A stretch of 64,000 nucleotides of DNA, from the NCBI GenBank assembly GCA_964019135.1, contig OZ025248.1:35209670-35273669 (forward strand), read 5' to 3'. Under the pieces are notes generated by a model. That model was given only the letters and a program-made list of their open reading frames with translations, was not told the DNA's origin and did not search any database. The position numbers and the translations under genes were made by a program. Below are positions 34,501 through 44,616 of the stretch, piece after piece. The first letter of the stretch is position 1. Each line of letters starts with the position of its first letter. The stretch comes from Arenicola marina. Taxonomy: Eukaryota; Annelida; Polychaeta; Arenicolidae.

Positions 34501-37500
34501 GGGCTCGAACCACCGATCCACGTGCCGTTAGGCTCTCAGGTGGCCAGATCGCACAGCGAGCGCTCTAGCCCACTGATCTACCGGGCCGGCCCCTGAAGCC
34601 GCATAATTTATGTAGTGTTATGCTTCGTACCAGGCCTCCCATAAATCAGTATGTTCCTTCTTTCTCTGATACATGTAACCTGTACGAGATGCATGTAGTA
34701 TTATGCTTCGTACAAGACCTCCCAGAAATCATGTTTCTTCTCTCTATACGCAAATATTTGTTTGCCTTCAAGAGTAACTTGGGGCGTGGGCGTAGGCCAG
34801 AGTGGGGGCGTTGGTGTGGGTTTGACGTCGGGGCTCTGATTGGCCACACGAGAATCAACACCAGGCTCCTTGGGAGAGGGGGGGGGGGGGGCGGGAGCAA
34901 TTTCCTGTTCATGACTACATGTGTTTACCTGATATTTTAGGCGGCGGTAGGCGTATCCTGCTGTGAGGGTCAGATGGACTAATTTTTGCTTGTAACGCAT
35001 AAAGAATGTGACAAACCATCATGGAATCTTATGTTACTAATTGGCGTGATGGCGTACTAGACAGCATTGTATTATTAACTTATCACTGTGTGATTCTAGG
35101 TGACGTTCATCGTTGGCCGTTATGCATGTCTGTGATAGTTCCTTCAAGTGCAATGCTAGATCCCACATAAAATGCAAACGACCAATATCGAAGGACAGAG
35201 TGCTCACCGGTATAATGCCACTAATAATAATGTAAAAGTTCAGCTGGAAAACCTGCCGACCTTATGTCTCGTGTCTCTCTGTGTTATCTTCTTCGTATTA
35301 TTAGTCGTATTAAATATTGGCATTATGCCTTGACATTATTTTCTTGGCATTGCGGTCCTTGAAATTATGTTCCTTGACATTATGTTCCTTGACATTATGT
35401 TTCTTGACATTATATTCCTTGACATTATGTTCCTTGACATTATATTCCTTGACATTATGTTCCTTGACATTATGTTTCTTGACATTATATTCCTTGACAT
35501 TATGTTCCCTGGCATTACATTCTAGCCATCTATATTATTGGTCTAACCATTTAAATAGCCTACCCATGCCTACTAGCCGAGTGGGGCGTCAAAGTGCATT
35601 CCAGCTATGGTGTAACCCTAAAGGCTGTGATCTAGCTCTTGCGTGATCTCGTTGGCGTGGGCCTATTTACTGCCTCCTAATGTAGCTCCTAAGGCGTCCT
35701 TGCCCTAATCATGTAATCACCTCCGTGGTGATCAGAATAGTGTGGTGGAGTTGAAAGGGACCTTTCTGACCAACCTACAAAAAAGATGGTGACGGTCTTT
35801 TATAGCAAATGTAGCTTGATGACTTTACAATGTCAGGGAGGTGACGTCATTTCCGCTGACTGACATCCGAGCCAACACCTGCCGCGAGTCATATTACAGG
35901 AATGGTTAATGAGGACCATGTTGCATGTTATATGCTAAATGACAAGGGAGATTGTTTGTGGAACCTGCACGCTCTCGGATGGATGGATGCATGCATGAAT
36001 GCATAAATGAATGAATGGACCGGCGCTTCCTTCCGACATGAGATTAAACGGGTGGACATTACTTCTTTGCATGCGCTTCCCAAGGGAGTCCAAGTAGCAT
36101 GTACGCATTTCTTTGGGGAGCGAGACAAACGTAGACGCGTCCCCTGCTGGAGCTAGTCTGAGACTAATCTGAATACATCTCCTCGCAGAACGAGACACGC
36201 CTGCGCGTCCAATAGGAAATCGACACTAACCGGCACGCGTCCAATAGGAAATCCACACTAACCGGCACGCATCTCCTTGCAGAACCAGACTAACTCCTCT
36301 CGGAAACCCCGACTAACTTGTACGCGTTCTCTAGGAAAGCCAGTCTAACTTGCACTCGTCTCCTTGGTAATCTAGATTAACTGGCACGCGTTCCCTGGTA
36401 AACCAGACTAACGTGAGCGAGTCCCATTTGGAAATGTACGCGGCATTTGTCAACCGAACAATTTGGCGCTTGATTTTGCTATTTTAATTTAGTCGCGTTC
36501 CATAGAAGGAGTAGTTTCAAGCTATATGTGGATACATATGAGACATTTAAGCATCGCCATCCAGAAATCAATAGTGTGTTCACCGGCTCTGTTCACAAGG
36601 ATGTACCATAATGTGTCGCTGGCCGGGAGGGGAAGAAACAAGGAATAGGACAGACAGAAGCTCACAGACCCATCAAAGGAAATTACCTTGGTTCATGTTA
36701 GACAAATATATGGGGCATGTATGGCGTAGCTTTATCCTTAGTCGGTGACACGTCGAGCCCAGAGAGAGGCGGAGACGAACACGCGCTACCCGGAAGCTGT
36801 CTTTGTTATGGCTGGCTTTGAAGACATCTGGAGCTAAATGATGTCCATTACAATCCTGTCAGACCGCACGGTGGCGATACATTCGTGTAATCCTGTCGCA
36901 AGAGAATGCTGTCTTTTCTTAGGGGCGAGTCGTGTTCCGGTCGTTAAAGATAAAGAAGCGAGAAGATGAGGTTAACCGTCTAGCCACGTTGCGGCCCCTG
37001 TCAAACTTGTCGATAATATGACAGGGAAGATATCAATATCTTAGAGGCTTCGGATCCCCTTTACTTCCCTTGCCAAGTAGAGGGATGAGACAACATTGAG
37101 GGGGGGGGGGGGGGGAGGCGTGGGGCAGTCCATGTGGAAGCGTGCCTAAGGCAAAAGGCATAGAAAATGTTGTGTGACGATGATAATAGCAAGCCGTGAC
37201 AAGGTGTTTGATTACCTTTTGTTGTTAACAACGCCCCTGCCCGGAGGTGGAACCAAGGCCTCGTTCGCAAGCGACTATTTCTTGATCTAGATTTCGCCAT
37301 TGCGCCTGCGCATTACAGCCTAATGCCGAACGCGCGATAGTCGAAAAAGGTTGACAATCTGTCTCATGGCGAAAGTAACAACAATAACAAGCACCTTTAA
37401 CCGCGCGTGTGTCCTGACCCTCTTGTGCAAAATCCCTGATCGTCACTGAATTGTATCACAGAGAACATTTTGCCCTGTGTTCTTTGACTAGAGCCTCACT

Positions 37501-40500
37501 GTATCGGCTTGGTGACCGGAGGAATATGTAATATATGTCCCTCTAAACAGTAGAGATAAGGGTACTGTAAACGAGCGTACAGTTAGTTCGATCATGTGAA
37601 CATTTAGCACGAAAACATGATAAATTGGCAAAATAAGCCATTATGTATGAACCATGCTATATTTTAATTCGTTTAAATGTATTTAAACTTGCAAACGAAG
37701 TTACAGATCAAGTATACGCCACAAAGGTGACGCGAACACCGCTTACTGCTCATTTCCTTCCACCATCTTGGACGACAATCGACCAGAGGAACCGTGGGTG
37801 GCGGCATGGTTCGTTCTGGTCGACTAGATGGTCGGACTAGTCACTGTTCGGCAGCCAAATCGTCAACCATTAATCGACTAGCGGTCGCTTGCGAACGAGT
37901 CCCAAGTCAGACTCCATAGGGCAACGACGGGAAGAGGTCGCGGTGGTGGTGTGGGATGGGGTGGGTTGGAGAGAGGGGGTGGAACATCATGGCTACGCGA
38001 TCCCATCTGTACACCTTTTGATTCGCCTTCTCATTGAACTACGGAAGTAACTGTCCATGTCATAGAGATGAAAGTTCGAGGGGTGTTGCCCTAGAAGATC
38101 ATGTGCGTCACCACCCCCGCCCCCAGCCCACACCCCTCTCCCCTAAAATAACATGCCAAGTGGCCAAGTATTACAAACGGCTAACAACAGGTTATATGGC
38201 CCCATAAATCCAGGCGTCTCCCACCTAATTGGCCCACCAGCGGTAGGTTGGGGCGTAATGCTTTAAACATTCATGGCTGCTAGTCAAAACTTGTGCATCT
38301 GCTGGATCCCTTCATAGTTAATCATAATAAAGCTTAGAGGGAAGGGTGTGGGAGATAATGGGAGGATCGGGGGGGCAGGGGCGGTAGATGCGTCTCCTTC
38401 TATGTGTTTTTAAAAATTTCTATTCATATAGTAACTTTAGATGAAGCCGGATAGTTGGTTAAATATTCAGGACGATTTAACCATTCTTGGTCATATCGCG
38501 TCAATGGAAGAAGGAACGGAGAGTGGAGCCATGCCCCGGGGTAACCTTTTACTCTTTGCGAAGAAGGGCATGGGATATTTATCCAGCGATCACACACACA
38601 TGGCCACAGCGGGGCTCGAACCACCGATCCACGTGCCGTTAGGCTCTCAGGTGGCCAGATCGCACAGCGAGCGCTCTAGCCCAATGATCTACCGGGCCGG
38701 CCCCTGAAGCCGCATAATTTATGTAGTATTATGCTTCGTACAAGGCCTCCCATAAATCAGTATGTTCCTTCTTTCTGTGATACATGTAACCTGTACGACA
38801 TGCATGAAGTATTATGCTTCGTACAAGACCTCCCAGAAATCATGTTTCTTCTCTCTATACGCAAATATTTGTTTGCCTTCAAGAGTAACTTGGGGCGTGG
38901 GCGTAGGCCAGAGTGGGGTTGTTGGTGTGGGTTTGACGTCGGGGCTCTGATTGGCCACACGAAAATAGACACCGGGCTCCTTGGGGCGGGGGGGGGGGAC
39001 AATTTCCTGTTTATTTCCTGTTTAAGCGGCGGTAGTCTTATCCTCCTGTGAGAGACAGGTGGACTTAATTTTGCTTGTAACGCATACAGAATGCGACAAC
39101 CCCACATGGAATCTTATGTTACTAAGTGGCGTGATGGCGTACTAGACACCATTGTATTATTAATTTATCACTGTGTGATTCTATGTCACGTTCATCGTTA
39201 TGCAGGTCTGTGATAGTTCCTTCAAGTGCAATGCTAGATCCCACATAAAATGCAAACGACCAATATCGAAGGACAGAGTGCTCACCGGTAGAATGCCACT
39301 AATAATACTGTAAAAGTTCAGATGGAAAACCTGCCAAAGAGGAAAGACAAGCGGGCATACTTTCAAAATATAAGCTGCCATTGAAATTGTGCCTGTTGAC
39401 ATTATGTCTCGTCACATTATACCTGTTGGCAATATGCCGGTTGGCAATATGCCTGTCTGCATTATTTATTCCTGTCGGCATTATTCATGCCTGATTGCAT
39501 TGTGCCTGTTGGCATTGTGCCTGTTGGCATTGTGCCTGTTGGCATTGTGCCTGTTGGCATTATGCCTGCCGACCTTATGTCTCGTGTCTCTCTGTGTTAT
39601 CTTCTTCGTATTATTAGTCGTGTTAAATATTGGCATTATGTCTTGAAATTAGTTTCCTTGACATTGCGGTCCTTGACATTATGTTCCTTGACATTATGTT
39701 CCTTGACATTATGTTCCTTGACATTATGTTCCTTGTAATTATGTTCTTTGACATTATGTTCCTTGACATTATGTTCCTTGACATTATGTTCCTTGACATT
39801 ATGTTCCTTGACATTATGTTCCTTGACATTATGTTCCTTGTAATTATGTTCTTTGACATTATGTTCCTTGACATTACGTTTCTTGACATTATATTTTTTG
39901 ACACTATATTTTTTAACATGATGTTCCTTGACATTATATTCCTTGACATTATATTCCTTAACATCATTTTTCTGTGACATTATGTTTCTTGACATAATGT
40001 TCCTTGACATAATGTTCCTTGACATTATGTTTCTTGACATTATGTTCCTTGACATTATGTTCCTTGACATTATGCTTCTTGACATTATGCTTCTTGATAT
40101 TATGCTTCTTGGTATTATATATTCCTTGATACTATGTTTCTTGACATTAGCTTCTTTGACATTATGTGTCTTCACACTATGCTTCACTCTGCTGCTTGCA
40201 GCTTACTGTATGTTGGCTACTAAAGGCAATGGAAACCGTACAACATTAATCAAACGGATATTTATATGTGTTCCCTTCCAAGGTCACTGGAACACATGTC
40301 GGTTCCTGCTGTTCGTCGTGTCGGGGCAAATGAGGGTTTCCTCCTATAGTCTGGTTGGTGAGACGATCCTCCGCTTCGTCGCCGTGCGATGGCCGATCTT
40401 CTTCCGACAGAAGCTGCAGTGGAGCATCGTCTGCACCTGCTCGGCCTGCATATGGCTGTTAGGGCACAGTATGTCCATCCTAGCCTTGCCCCACAAACCG

Positions 40501-43500
40501 GGTGAGCGCGCAGCCCCTTCCGTTAATTTGCAAGCTGACCTCATTGATGGTGATAATGAGCATGCGTATATGTACATTATGTGTAACTACTGATGGTAAT
40601 ACACTAGGACGAACACAAGGTTGTTGATGAGCATGGATAGCGCATCTATACAATGATCGTCTATGAGTGTATAGTGCCGTAGTCATCACTCTACAAATGC
40701 CCAATCAATTTCTATCGCCATGCAAGGATATCATTCCGTAGTCTTTATACATATGACGTGTACATTTTTTTCTGTTAAAGGTACAATGACATTCCTTGAA
40801 AATATGTGAAATTGAAATAAATCCATAAATAAAATTAGGTAAACCATAATAGCTAAATAAATCAAAAAAATATTAGATAAATGCATTAATAAATAATAGC
40901 TAAATAAATTAATACGTAATAGCTAAATAAATTATTAAATAATAGCTAAATAAATGAATAATAGCAAAAAAATATAATAAATATTAGCTAAATAAATATG
41001 TTTTGGTTTTCTTTCAGCTAACTACAAGTTGTGCGTGTTCAGTCTAGTGGCCGGGGTGGACCAGACGAGCGCGCTCTGCATCTCTGGCTTCGTCGTGCCC
41101 GTCACCATCATGGCCACCATCTACTTCGCTATTGGAGTGATGCTCAACAAACGGGTGAGCTGGGTCGGTCTGGGCCAGGCCCGAACGTGACGTTGTGACG
41201 TAAATTTCCACGGAAAATTGGTGCATCTAGTGGCATTTAATAGTGATACTTCTTTTGATTTACACGTCGGTCGCAATAAATCAACATACTACATATATTT
41301 TACGATGTAGACATTTTTTCTGGCGACAATTAAGCAAATGAAGCATATTATTATTATAGTCGTTGGACTGCAAGAGAGCTATGGTTGATCAATTTGATAG
41401 CATACATTTCCTTTGTGACCGCAATGCACACTAAAATATGCATGTATTACTACACCGCAGTCGTTGTCCGGGTTCAGGACGCAAAACACGTGTAGTATCC
41501 GCATTCTTAAAAAGTTGAATGCTAAATATGCGCCTCTGATAGGTTGAAATTCATTCGAATCATGCGAAAATGGACTGAAGGTATACACTAAAGCTAAAAT
41601 GTGGAAGAAATGATTTCCTCAGTCAGTGATTTCATTATCATGTTTTCAAGTTTCAATTTTCAATTATGGTATCTGTGTGAAGAGACGCCCGCGAATTAAA
41701 ATAAAAGTGCAGAATGGATTCACCGGAAATTAGAGTCGTCTTCTGTGTCTGCTTGCAACGCTGAGCCGGGAACTGAAAATCGGACACGGCCTATCACGGC
41801 CTGACCCCCGAGGAACATGCCTACATGCCATCTCCGTCATTGGAAACCAAAAGCACGCGACCTGTGCACTCCTGACAGTCTCGCTTTTTGCTCTCAGACA
41901 AATTACGCCCTCGATCATGTTAGCGCATAAATTGGGACCATAGGATACCGGGGAAGGAAGGATTCCATGTAAAACCCATTCACCCCACCTGCTCCTCTTG
42001 CTCCCCCTCGGTCTGCCCCTGACCGCCACCCCCGCTGGCGGCCACCCCCCCCCCCTGACCGCCACCCCCGCTGGCTGCCACCCCCCCCTGACCGCCACCC
42101 CCGCTGGCTGCCTCCGCACATGCGACGCTATTTATAGCTAACTATATAGCGCGATCCAAACTTAAAATGGCGCACCGGCGGCAACTATGACGCTTGCAAA
42201 ATAGCGTTCTGTGAATTATGGGAAGCTGCCTGGTATACTAGAAGCGATCGGGCTTGCCAAAGCGGAATTAACCGTAGTGATAGTGTCAGTAACAAATATC
42301 GTTTGTTAACTTAACAAATGTTTGACGGGGTTCACACCACCGGAAGTATACCGTAGGCCGGAAGGCCATGATGGGACATTGTCGTTTTCTAATAAGTTTA
42401 GAATTAATATATCGGTTATGGTCACATTAATGCCAAGGAATAAATACGTAATGAAAAAATAACAAACAACTTCTTGAATAAAAAGACGGTCCCAATGTTA
42501 CTTTCGATTCCAAAAGCGGTTGCAGTCCTCTGTGGTGATCCCATGTTAAGTTTTTTGTATTTCTTGTCATCAAAAGAGATTACCGGCACATATCAAAAGT
42601 AGTCAGCTGCCATAGTATCGAACTTTAGAGATAAACTTCATGTAAGATTCGCCACAAACTGGTGAAATAGTTCCCAACAAGCTTGGCTTCAAAACACGCA
42701 AGAGACTCGTTTGGTATTGATTCTTGTTCTTTCCGACCGTGAGGAAAAAAGCTGAAAAGCAAATGAGAATCTGTCCTTGTTTTGGAATTGTTTTGTAGTA
42801 GAAAAAAAGATACAGACCTACATGACAAGATAAGTGGTTTAAACTGGCAGAAAAATAATCACACTGAAAACATTTGAGCTTGAACTGCTGGTATATATAT
42901 CACTATGTTTCGCCATTCAATTCATCAGACCTAACATCTAATACATCACAATTCCTATAATAAAAATTCAAATCATATGTATGTTTGGTCAATGAAAATC
43001 ATTACGAGACCACTGTGTATCCGATCAATTGTATACCAATCTATTGTCTTCTTGCGATTTCCTTTTATAAACCGATGCGTCTTTGCCATATGTTACCCCA
43101 CCCCCTTCCCTATGGACCTGTAGCGCCGCCAAGTGGCCGCCATGCTTGAAGCTACAAGGACGAACCTGGAGTCAGTATCCCACACCGTGCAGAGCCAGGG
43201 TACCCAGGCTGCATCGAGCGCCGACGTGAAGGCCAAGAAGAGAGAACTCAAGCTGGTGATGATGGTAGCTGTCCTCCTGGGCTACTTCACCCTGGCCTGG
43301 CTGCCCAACTCCATGGCAACCTTTACCGCCCTGCTCTGCCGGAGCTGTTCTATTCCCAGAGATATCTGGTACGTGTGCTCCTTTGGACGGCAACCCATTT
43401 CCCCTTTTTTCCAATCCACTAATGTCACCATAGCTAGATGCTACAATTACCCCGCAAAAAAATGGGCTTCCAGTTGGCGGAAATGAGAATATGATTCTTG

Positions 43501-44614
43501 TATGGCTTCATTATTTTTCCAAGTACGTGGACCCAAGTAGTAGTTCCGGTCCACTCCATCGTCCCCCCTGCGTATGGGTTGCGCTCTACTCAGTGCAATG
43601 GGCGTCACTCTGTCCCGCAGGGACTGTTTCTGGAAGAACGGGAGACAAATTTCTATTGTTATACCGTCGCGCCAGCTGTTTTCATGTCCCTTACACGTCA
43701 TGGCTTATTTATGTTTCTTCTGCTTCTAATCAGAAACGTTTCTTGGCCTCAAGAAACTGTTTACATTTAGAATTAAGATTTACCGTGTCGACATTTATAA
43801 TTAGATCTTTTCATGGTGGTGGGGGGGGGGGGGCAAGTGGGGGTCATGTTTCCAAGTCACGAAGAATAAATTTATTTATTCTCAGGTCATGATGAATTAA
43901 CATGAGAGTTCCCCGTATACAATGGAAGAGGCGGATACATGATATAAACTGACCATTTCCCAATTTACGGTTATTTAATATTACAATTCCCAGTTCACGA
44001 TTAATTAAAATCCTTGATCACGGCGGTCGGCTAATAACCCATACCCAGTTCACGAAGAAGTATTTTCCTCATTTCCAGTTCACGGTGGAATCAAAAACCC
44101 ATTCCCCAGGAACGGAAAAACCCCTTGCCCCCCCCCCCCCCCCTATCACATATGGAGGCGTAGAAATAAGTCATTTCACATGTGTCGAGACTAATAATAA
44201 GGTCATTTCACGTGTCGCTATTTATAATGAGGTCGTTTCACATGTGTCGAGGTAATATGAGGTCGTTTCCCATGTGTCGAGATTTCGCACGAGAGTATCT
44301 CACACGTATTGAAGCTTCATATAGTTGAGGTTGAAAACAAGCCATTACACTTGTGTCGACGTACCGAAAAAGTTTCGCATTTCTAAAGTGCGAATAGGCA
44401 ATTCGAGTTCAGAAAGACGCCATGTCCTATGTTTAGTTAGAACATACGTGAGAGTTGATTTGTTCCGTTCTATTTTTTCAGGGTTATTTTCAAGTGGTTG
44501 TTGTACACAAATTCCGCTGTCAACGTATTCATCTACGCTGGTCAAAATACTGAGTTCCGGAGGGCGTTCAAGAAAGACTTGAAGCGGCTTTATACATGTG
44601 TCCGCCAATCATAA
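28226..44614 (+). CDS. Class A (rhodopsin-like) GPCR, five exons, 352 aa
   Basis: A seven-transmembrane receptor of the plasma membrane; ligand and G protein are unknown. Joining the five exons listed below gives 1059 bases with no internal stop, and every junction is GT-AG with matching phase (1, 1, 0, 2). Approximate segments: TM1 36-64 with GN at 55-56; TM2 74-102 with LSLAFSD (Asp84); Cys114 at the top of TM3; TM3 114-141; TM4 155-176 with Trp166; Cys187 in loop 2, the likely disulfide partner; TM5 198-224 with Pro208; a Lys-rich end of loop 3; TM6 268-297 with AWLP at 285-288; TM7 309-327. An NLT glycosylation site is at residue 17. The usual DRY is Leu138-Arg139-Phe140 and NPxxY is Asn323-Val-Phe-Ile-Tyr327, so both activation motifs are altered. 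Cys348 could be palmitoylated. The start at 28226 has a good AAAATGG context; Met11 and Met12 are alternatives. The subfamily is not recognised. Confidence 0.88.
28490..29660 (+). repeat. 65/66-bp array of duplicated exon 1 ends with splice donors
   Basis: The end of exon 1 plus the start of intron 1 (TTCACCTACCAGATATCGCT ... GTAAGTGTTTGTG) is repeated about 17 times. Two unit types alternate: A (CTCTTCGGCGTCCAGTCTGT, then ATTGGGTAAG, 65 bp) and B (CTCTCCGGGCGTCCAGCCTA, then TAATAGGTAAG, 66 bp), forming a 131-bp higher-order unit with occasional extra B units. The first unit and the last (ACTCCGGTGTCCAGGCTGTA) resemble each other more than the interior. Nearly every unit keeps a consensus donor GGTAAGTG, and each also has CACCTACCAG, which resembles a 3' splice site. 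Type A still encodes TYQISLTPLFGVQSVLG. Confidence 0.92.
29661..30840. other. Intron 1 sequence, AT-rich, no gene
   Basis: The open frame at 30461-30787 (108 codons) shows no domain I recognise and no sign of being an alternative exon. Otherwise nothing is seen. Confidence 0.35.
30841..31075. repeat. Interspersed repeat with CCTTGACCTTTGA motif
   Basis: The order TGTGACCTTGACCTTTGA, then GTTATCGCATGTCGTTACC, then a run of GACTGACAGACACACAAACC resembles an interspersed repeat common in marine invertebrate genomes. Related CCTTGACCTTTGA words occur at 22210 and, inverted, at 11690. Boundaries are uncertain. Confidence 0.4.
31441..31887 (+). repeat. CRE-like minisatellite in intron 1
   Basis: An imperfect repeat with a 24-bp core unit AATAATGATCTTAGTAATGACGTA (perfect over 31625-31720), diverging on both sides. 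By reading I count nine TGACGT words, two of them TGACGTCA, the palindromic CRE. The open frame of 148 codons (Asn/Asp/Val/Ser-rich) and the antisense frame of 77 codons follow from a unit length divisible by three. Confidence 0.75.
31940..32175 (+). repeat. 21-bp minisatellite
   Basis: Unit TATTATTAGCCTAACCATCCA with variants, about ten copies. Its tail (CCATCTATATTATTGG, 32146) marks the start of the downstream segmental duplication and reappears at the boundary between the two duplicate copies (about 35526). Confidence 0.75.
34330..34594 (-). repeat. tRNA-derived SINE in duplication copy 1
   Basis: On the minus strand the element starts near 34593 with GGGGCCGGCCCGGTAGATCA. TAGATCAGTGG (+ strand 34570-34580) fits the A box and GGTTCGAGCCC (34501-34511) is a perfect B box, at tRNA-like spacing. 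The body continues with CCATGTATGTGTGATCGCTG, GGGCATGGCTCC and ATTGACGCGATATGACC. It is the best preserved of the three SINE copies in the window. Confidence 0.7.
35330..35522 (+). repeat. 15-bp minisatellite (TTCCTTGACATTATG), copy 1
   Basis: About 13 units of TTCCTTGACATTATG with small variations. The same family is at 39645-40190 in the second duplicate, expanded to about 36 units. The 15-bp period keeps several frames open (LCSLT repeats), which is not coding evidence. Confidence 0.85.
37258..37901. mobile_element. 644-bp MITE with 5-bp target duplication
   Basis: Left end GCCTCGTTCGCAAGCGAC. The right end read inward is GACTCGTTCGCAAGCGACC, so the terminal inverted repeats match at 17 of 18 positions. 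It is flanked by CCAAG on both sides (37253-37257 and 37902-37906). The duplicate copy 1 holds the uninterrupted site once (33784-33788), which proves both the boundaries and the target duplication. No transposase frame is present. Subterminal TCGACTAG motifs occur at 37798-37880. The superfamily is undetermined; a 5-bp duplication is compatible with several. Confidence 0.85.
38441..38704 (-). repeat. tRNA-derived SINE in duplication copy 2
   Basis: The duplicate of the SINE at 34330-34594. The B box GGTTCGAGCCC (38612-38622) is intact, while the A box has changed to TAGATCATTGG (38681-38691). It arose by segmental duplication and not by a new retroposition, since the flanks are duplicated too. 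Confidence 0.7.
39645..40190 (+). repeat. 15-bp minisatellite, expanded copy 2
   Basis: About 36 units of TTCCTTGACATTATG, with some higher-order structure: a block including TTGTAATTATGTTCTTTGAC occurs twice, about 120 bp apart (39730 and 39838). The related GTGCCTGTTGGCATT unit at 39490-39560 has the same 15-bp period and likely the same ancestry. The array ends about 90 bp before the exon 2 acceptor. Frames open on both strands (MFLDI and MSRNI repeats) are by-products. Confidence 0.9.
40283..40501 (+). CDS. GPCR exon 2 (TM3, TM4)
   Basis: The acceptor is TGTTCCCTTCCAAG at 40282. The exon completes Gly109 and encodes residues 110-181 plus one base. It contains HWNTCRFLLFVVSGQ (Cys114, TM3), the LRF triplet in place of DRY, the basic/aromatic loop RWPIFFRQK, and TM4 WSIVCTCSACIWLLG. 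The donor is GTGAGC at 40502. Phase is 1 in and 1 out. Confidence 0.88.
40800..41000 (+). repeat. AT-rich minisatellite in intron 2
   Basis: Repeats of AATAGCTAAATAAAT with a period of about 15-20 bp, ending close to the exon 3 acceptor (41017). Confidence 0.7.
41018..41154 (+). CDS. GPCR exon 3 (loop 2, TM5)
   Basis: The acceptor is TTTTCTTTCAG at 41017. It encodes Ala182 (split codon) to Arg227: NYKLCVFSLVAG (Cys187 of the second loop) and TM5 LCISGFVVPVTIMATIYFAI with the usual TM5 proline. The donor is GTGAGC at 41155. Phase is 1 in and 0 out. Confidence 0.86.
41160..43120. other. Intron 3 with a small C-rich tandem repeat
   Basis: At 42005-42115 there are three units of about 36 bp (CCCCTGACCGCCACCCCCGC, then TGGC). 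Proline- or glycine-rich frames over it are not coding. No other feature is recognised. Confidence 0.45.
43124..43368 (+). CDS. GPCR exon 4 (loop 3, TM6)
   Basis: The acceptor is CCTATGGACCTGTAG at 43123, with a C/T-rich stretch upstream. It encodes residues 228-308 plus two bases: RRQVAAMLEATRTNL (start of loop 3), a Ser/Gln-rich middle, KAKKRELKLVMMVAVLLGYF (basic TM6 entry) and AWLPNSM (variant of CWxP). The donor is GTACGT at 43369. Phase is 0 in and 2 out. Confidence 0.87.
43819..44143. mobile_element. MITE with poly-G ends in intron 4
   Basis: The left end is a G run then GCAAGTGGGGGTCATGTTTC. The right end read inward is a G run then GCAAGGGGTTTTTCCGTTCC. The ends are therefore imperfect inverted repeats, poly-G followed by CAAG(T)GGGG. 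The interior has several CCAGTTCACG words. No open frame of note. The target duplication is not clear because the homopolymers blur the ends. Confidence 0.55.
44482..44614 (+). CDS. GPCR exon 5 (TM7, C-terminal tail)
   Basis: The acceptor is TCTATTTTTTCAG at 44481. It completes Trp309 and encodes VIFKWLLYTNSAVNVFIYAG (TM7), then QNTEFRRAFKKDLKRLYTC, the amphipathic helix 8 with a cysteine, and a stop at 44612-44614. NVxxY replaces NPxxY. A minisatellite begins within a few bases of the stop. Confidence 0.88.
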
Positions 44615-44616
44615 TC

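Larger units (their letters stand above)
32143..35525 (+). repeat. Segmental tandem duplication, copy 1
   Basis: About 3.4 kb that is collinear and highly similar to 35526-39900. Shared landmarks in order are TACCCATGCCTACTAGCCGA, the GGATGGATGGATGCATGCAT tract, the 32-bp CGTCCAATAGGAAATCGACA repeat (three units here, two in copy 2), CGGTGGCGATACATTCGTGT, TTGCCAAGTAGAGGGATGAG, a poly-G tract, the SINE, GCTTCGTACAAGACCTCCCA and the 15-bp minisatellite. It lies wholly in receptor intron 1. The open frames at 32447-32812 and 35935-36198 are merely duplicates of each other and not genes. Confidence 0.88.
35526..39900 (+). repeat. Segmental tandem duplication, copy 2
   Basis: Collinear with 32143-35525 but longer. 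Extra segments are 36468-36587 (120 bp, bounded by GGC on both sides), the MITE 37258-37901, and 39333-39566 (bounded by CCTGCC, containing GTGCCTGTTGGCATT repeats). The extra segments with short matching ends could be deletions in copy 1; the MITE has target-duplication evidence and is an insertion in copy 2. Confidence 0.85.

Noticed and set aside
39623..40187. Open frames of 114-221 codons on both strands (MFLDI, MSRNI repeats)
   Set aside because: Produced by a 15-bp repeat. The 221-codon frame merely runs through into true exon 2 of the receptor.
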